DNA from: Actinomycetota bacterium
GTDB lineage: Bacteria; Actinomycetota; Acidimicrobiia; Acidimicrobiales; Ilumatobacteraceae
Assembly (NCBI GenBank): GCA_009704065.1
Contig: WLEX01000038.1
Span: 1 to 8,586, forward strand
Direction: 5' to 3'
DNA: 8,586 nucleotides
In this document: one piece after another, positions 6,776 to 8,586 of the stretch
Numbering within the stretch: position 1 is the first letter of the stretch
Layout: each line of letters begins with the position of its first letter
The notes under the pieces: model-generated
Seen by the model: the letters and a program-made list of their open reading frames with translations, nothing else
What the model was told of the DNA's origin: nothing
Databases searched by the model: none
Translations under genes and position numbers: made by a program

Positions 6776-7228
6776 TTACTTGGCGGCCCAGCGAGCACGA
6801 GCAGCACGGCTGCGCTCGAACAGATGCGCAGGAACGCGTGGGTCTTCGCCCGCTACGGCTGCAGGAGCATCGCCACCTGCTGCAGGAGCAGCTTCGGCTG
6901 GCATTTGCGCAAGAAGCTCTTCCAACGTGGGAGGCACCATGCCTGGTTTCCAGTACTGGTACAGATCGCGAACAATGTCGTTCAAGCCAGATTGTGAAGC
7001 GCCAGGCTCGAGCGATGCGGTGATGATATTTCCGTACACATGCACGGAAGCCACATGGCCTGCTTCGAAAAAGCGACGGGCAATCACTGCTGCAGGACGA
7101 GGGCCTTTGGCCTCGGCTGCGCTGGTGAAAGTCTCGTGACCCATACCCGTAAGAGATCGATTGGTCTCAAACCGCACGATGGTGGAAGTGCCACCTGGTT
7201 TTTGCTCTACTGCTACCGGTTGTCCCAT
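6776..7228 (-). CDS. NifU/Nfu N-terminal domain-like protein lacking cysteines
   Basis: A 150-residue protein whose residues about 15-98 resemble the NifU/Nfu N-terminal scaffold-type domain: a VRFETNRSLTG strand, then PRPAAVIARRFFEAGHVASVHVYGNIIT (43-70), the hallmark segment in which a residue block ends in V-x-V-x-G-N-x-I-T, and a DIVRDLYQYW helix. There is no C-terminal CxxC Nfu domain and no cysteine anywhere, so it cannot itself ligate an iron-sulfur cluster. Residues 108-128 are an Ala/Pro/Gly-rich linker, followed by a basic tail rich in Arg and Ala. I chose the ATG at 7228 over the ATG at 7267 because a TAACCT -10-like hexamer lies seven bases upstream and the first 13 residues of the longer version look unrelated. 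Its role is unknown. It shares a strand with imuA' but the SOS promoter lies between them, so it is probably not SOS-induced. Confidence 0.75.
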   Translation of the reverse strand: MGQPVAVEQKPGGTSTIVRFETNRSLTGMGHETFTSAAEAKGPRPAAVIARRFFEAGHVASVHVYGNIITASLEPGASQSGLNDIVRDLYQYWKPGMVPPTLEELLAQMPAEAAPAAGGDAPAAVAGEDPRVPAHLFERSRAARARWAAK

Positions 7229-7235
7229 ATGTCTC

Positions 7236-7241
7236 AGGTTA
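7236..7241 (-). promoter_or_regulatory. Putative -10 hexamer of the NifU-N-like gene
   Basis: TAACCT on the - strand, seven bases before the ATG at 7228, fits the TAnnnT pattern and again would give a leaderless message. No clear -35. It supports the shorter start for this gene. Confidence 0.4.
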
Positions 7242-7323
7242 GTCAACCGCCACTGGGCTTCGCCCATTATTCGTTCGGCAAGTACGCTAGGTGAAGCAAT
7301 TGCCGACCCGTGAGGGTCCGACC

Positions 7324-7329
7324 AAGGGG
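7324..7329 (+). promoter_or_regulatory. Ribosome binding site deciding the acyl-CoA dehydrogenase start
   Basis: AAGGGG lies six bases before the ATG at 7336. It is the best Shine-Dalgarno-like sequence in the window and favours that ATG over the upstream in-frame GTG at 7291. A TACGCT hexamer at 7283-7288 could be the corresponding -10, giving a leader of about 40 nt. Confidence 0.65.
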
Positions 7330-7335
7330 TACACC

Positions 7336-8577
7336 ATGGCCAATATCACTATCGAACAGTTTGAAAAAGAAGCACTCGCTTTTCTCGAATCGAACGCTGA
7401 ACGTCGTCCTGTAGAAAAGGCTTTTGTATGGGGCGAAGGCTCCGACAACTTTTATCGCGAAAAAGATCGCGCACAAGAAGCAGCCAATGCTGAAGAAGCA
7501 AAAGCATGGCGCCAAAAGAAATTCGATGCCGGCTTCGGTTGGATCACCGGACCAGAAGATTTTGGCGGCCGCGCACTTGCACCTGCATTCGATCGTTTGT
7601 ACAACCAACTCGAAGCAACATTCCGTGTTCCCGACCAAAGCGCATTTGCTATCAGCCTCGGAATGGTGACACCCACCATTCTTGATCACGGCTCACCTAC
7701 CGCACGCGATTTGTATGTTCGCAAACTATGGCGCGGCGAAATGATTGCATCACAGTTGTTCTCTGAGCCTGGCGCAGGTTCCGACCTTGCATCACTCACC
7801 ACAAAAGCTGTCAAAGATGGCGACGAGTGGGTCATCACCGGTCAAAAAGTGTGGACCACTGGTGCTCATTACTCAGACATCGGCGAAATCATGACCCGTA
7901 CCGACTGGGATCTTCCAAAGCACAAGGGTCTCACTGCTTTCATCATCAACTTCAAAGATCCAAACGTTGAAGTGCGTCCATTGAAGCAAATGACCGGTGG
8001 CGCAAGCTTCAACGAAATCTTCTTCAACGAAGTACGCGTCAAAGACGATCATCGTTTGGGTGATGTAAATAACGGCTGGAACGTTGCACTCACCACTCTT
8101 ATGAACGAGCGTGCATCTATCGGCAGCAGTAACGCCGGCGACAACAACCTCATCACACGCGTTATTGCAATGGTGAAGCATTACGGTCTCGAAACAGATC
8201 CACTTATCCGTACCGAACTTGCCAGCATTGTTATGAACTACCGCATTGCCAACATGAATGCACAGCGCGCGACAGCAAAAGCTAAGGCCGGACAATTGCC
8301 CGGACCAGAAGGCTCCATTGGCAAGATGGTTCTTGTGAACAACCAAGCTCGTTTGGTGAAGTTCCTCTCACATGTTCTCGGACCAAAGCTCATCGCCGAC
8401 AGCGGCGAATGGGGCACCTACGCATGGGCAAACTTTGTACTTGGAACACCTGGTCTTCGTATCGCTGGTGGTTCCGACGAAGTGATGCGCAACATCGTTG
8501 GTGAGCGCGTACTTGGTCTTCCAAAGGACATGGGAATCGATTCCCGTTCACCTTTCAAAGACATCAAAGTCTCCTAA
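7336..8577 (+). CDS. Acyl-CoA dehydrogenase family protein
   Basis: A complete 413-residue FAD-dependent acyl-CoA dehydrogenase, which introduces an alpha,beta double bond into an acyl-CoA thioester and passes electrons to ETF. The length is normal for the family. Landmarks: the N-terminal helical domain (1-135); the flavin signature FSEPGAGSDLAS (142-153); the beta domain with GQKVWTTGAHYSD (169-181) and MTGGASFNEIFFNEVRV (219-235); and the C-terminal helical domain ending with GGSDEVMRNIVGERVLGLP (378-396). The position of the MCAD catalytic Glu376 appears to be Gly (G378). E258, in NERASIG, aligns with the alternative catalytic glutamate of isovaleryl-CoA and long-chain dehydrogenases, so activity can be retained. 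The substrate cannot be named: fatty, branched-chain or steroid-side-chain acyl-CoA are possible. The ATG start is supported by the AAGGGG site. It is divergent from the NifU-N-like gene across about 107 bp. Confidence 0.93.
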   Translation: MANITIEQFEKEALAFLESNAERRPVEKAFVWGEGSDNFYREKDRAQEAANAEEAKAWRQKKFDAGFGWITGPEDFGGRALAPAFDRLYNQLEATFRVPDQSAFAISLGMVTPTILDHGSPTARDLYVRKLWRGEMIASQLFSEPGAGSDLASLTTKAVKDGDEWVITGQKVWTTGAHYSDIGEIMTRTDWDLPKHKGLTAFIINFKDPNVEVRPLKQMTGGASFNEIFFNEVRVKDDHRLGDVNNGWNVALTTLMNERASIGSSNAGDNNLITRVIAMVKHYGLETDPLIRTELASIVMNYRIANMNAQRATAKAKAGQLPGPEGSIGKMVLVNNQARLVKFLSHVLGPKLIADSGEWGTYAWANFVLGTPGLRIAGGSDEVMRNIVGERVLGLPKDMGIDSRSPFKDIKVS

Positions 8578-8586
8578 GAGCTACAC

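Noticed and set aside
7267..7689. 140-codon open frame on the - strand across the divergent promoter region
   Set aside because: It lies mostly opposite the acyl-CoA dehydrogenase N-terminus and runs through the intergenic region without any recognisable sequence.
7873..8346. 157-codon open frame opposite the acyl-CoA dehydrogenase
   Set aside because: Antisense shadow of a strongly supported gene; no motif or ribosome site.

Overview
The window looks like chromosomal DNA of a moderate-GC actinobacterium. DUF3039, the actinobacterial-type ImuA'/ImuB/DnaE2 mutagenesis cassette and SOS boxes of the CGAAC-N4-GTTCG type all point to Actinomycetota. The GC content, by eye in the low-to-mid 50s, would fit a planktonic Acidimicrobiia-like lineage better than a high-GC streptomycete or mycobacterium. 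That placement is inference. I see no RNA genes, mobile elements or CRISPR.

Layout. Left end, + strand: a small DUF3039 protein (102-392) overlaps by ATGA with a NUDIX hydrolase (389-892). The stop codon of the NUDIX gene overlaps that of the convergent dnaE2. Centre, - strand, reading right to left: imuA' (6720-6073), imuB (6076-4613, ATGA overlap), a second and unrelated NUDIX hydrolase (4591-4046), then dnaE2/imuC (4002-889). Upstream of imuA', on the same strand, lies a cysteine-free protein resembling the NifU/Nfu N-terminal domain (7228-6776). It is divergent from a complete acyl-CoA dehydrogenase (7336-8577, +).

The centrepiece is a complete translesion-synthesis mutasome under apparent double LexA control. 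One SOS box (6734-6747) precedes imuA'. A second (core 4017-4030), embedded in a perfect 28-bp palindrome (4010-4037), precedes dnaE2. Both sites show the same geometry: SOS box, a TAnnnT -10-like hexamer, six bases, then a GTG start. This suggests leaderless, damage-induced transcripts. ImuA' (RecA-like, no Walker lysine), ImuB (inactive Y-family scaffold with a clamp-binding motif) and DnaE2 (C-family polymerase with intact catalytic aspartates) should act together to copy damaged DNA and cause induced mutation.

The unusual points are three. A NUDIX gene sits inside the cassette between imuB and dnaE2. ImuB appears to lack, in frame, most of the segment corresponding to the Y-family fingers. 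dnaE2 carries its own promoter and operator rather than only the imuA' one. The flanking genes (DUF3039, first NUDIX, NifU-N-like, acyl-CoA dehydrogenase) look like housekeeping or metabolic neighbours with no evident role in the SOS system.
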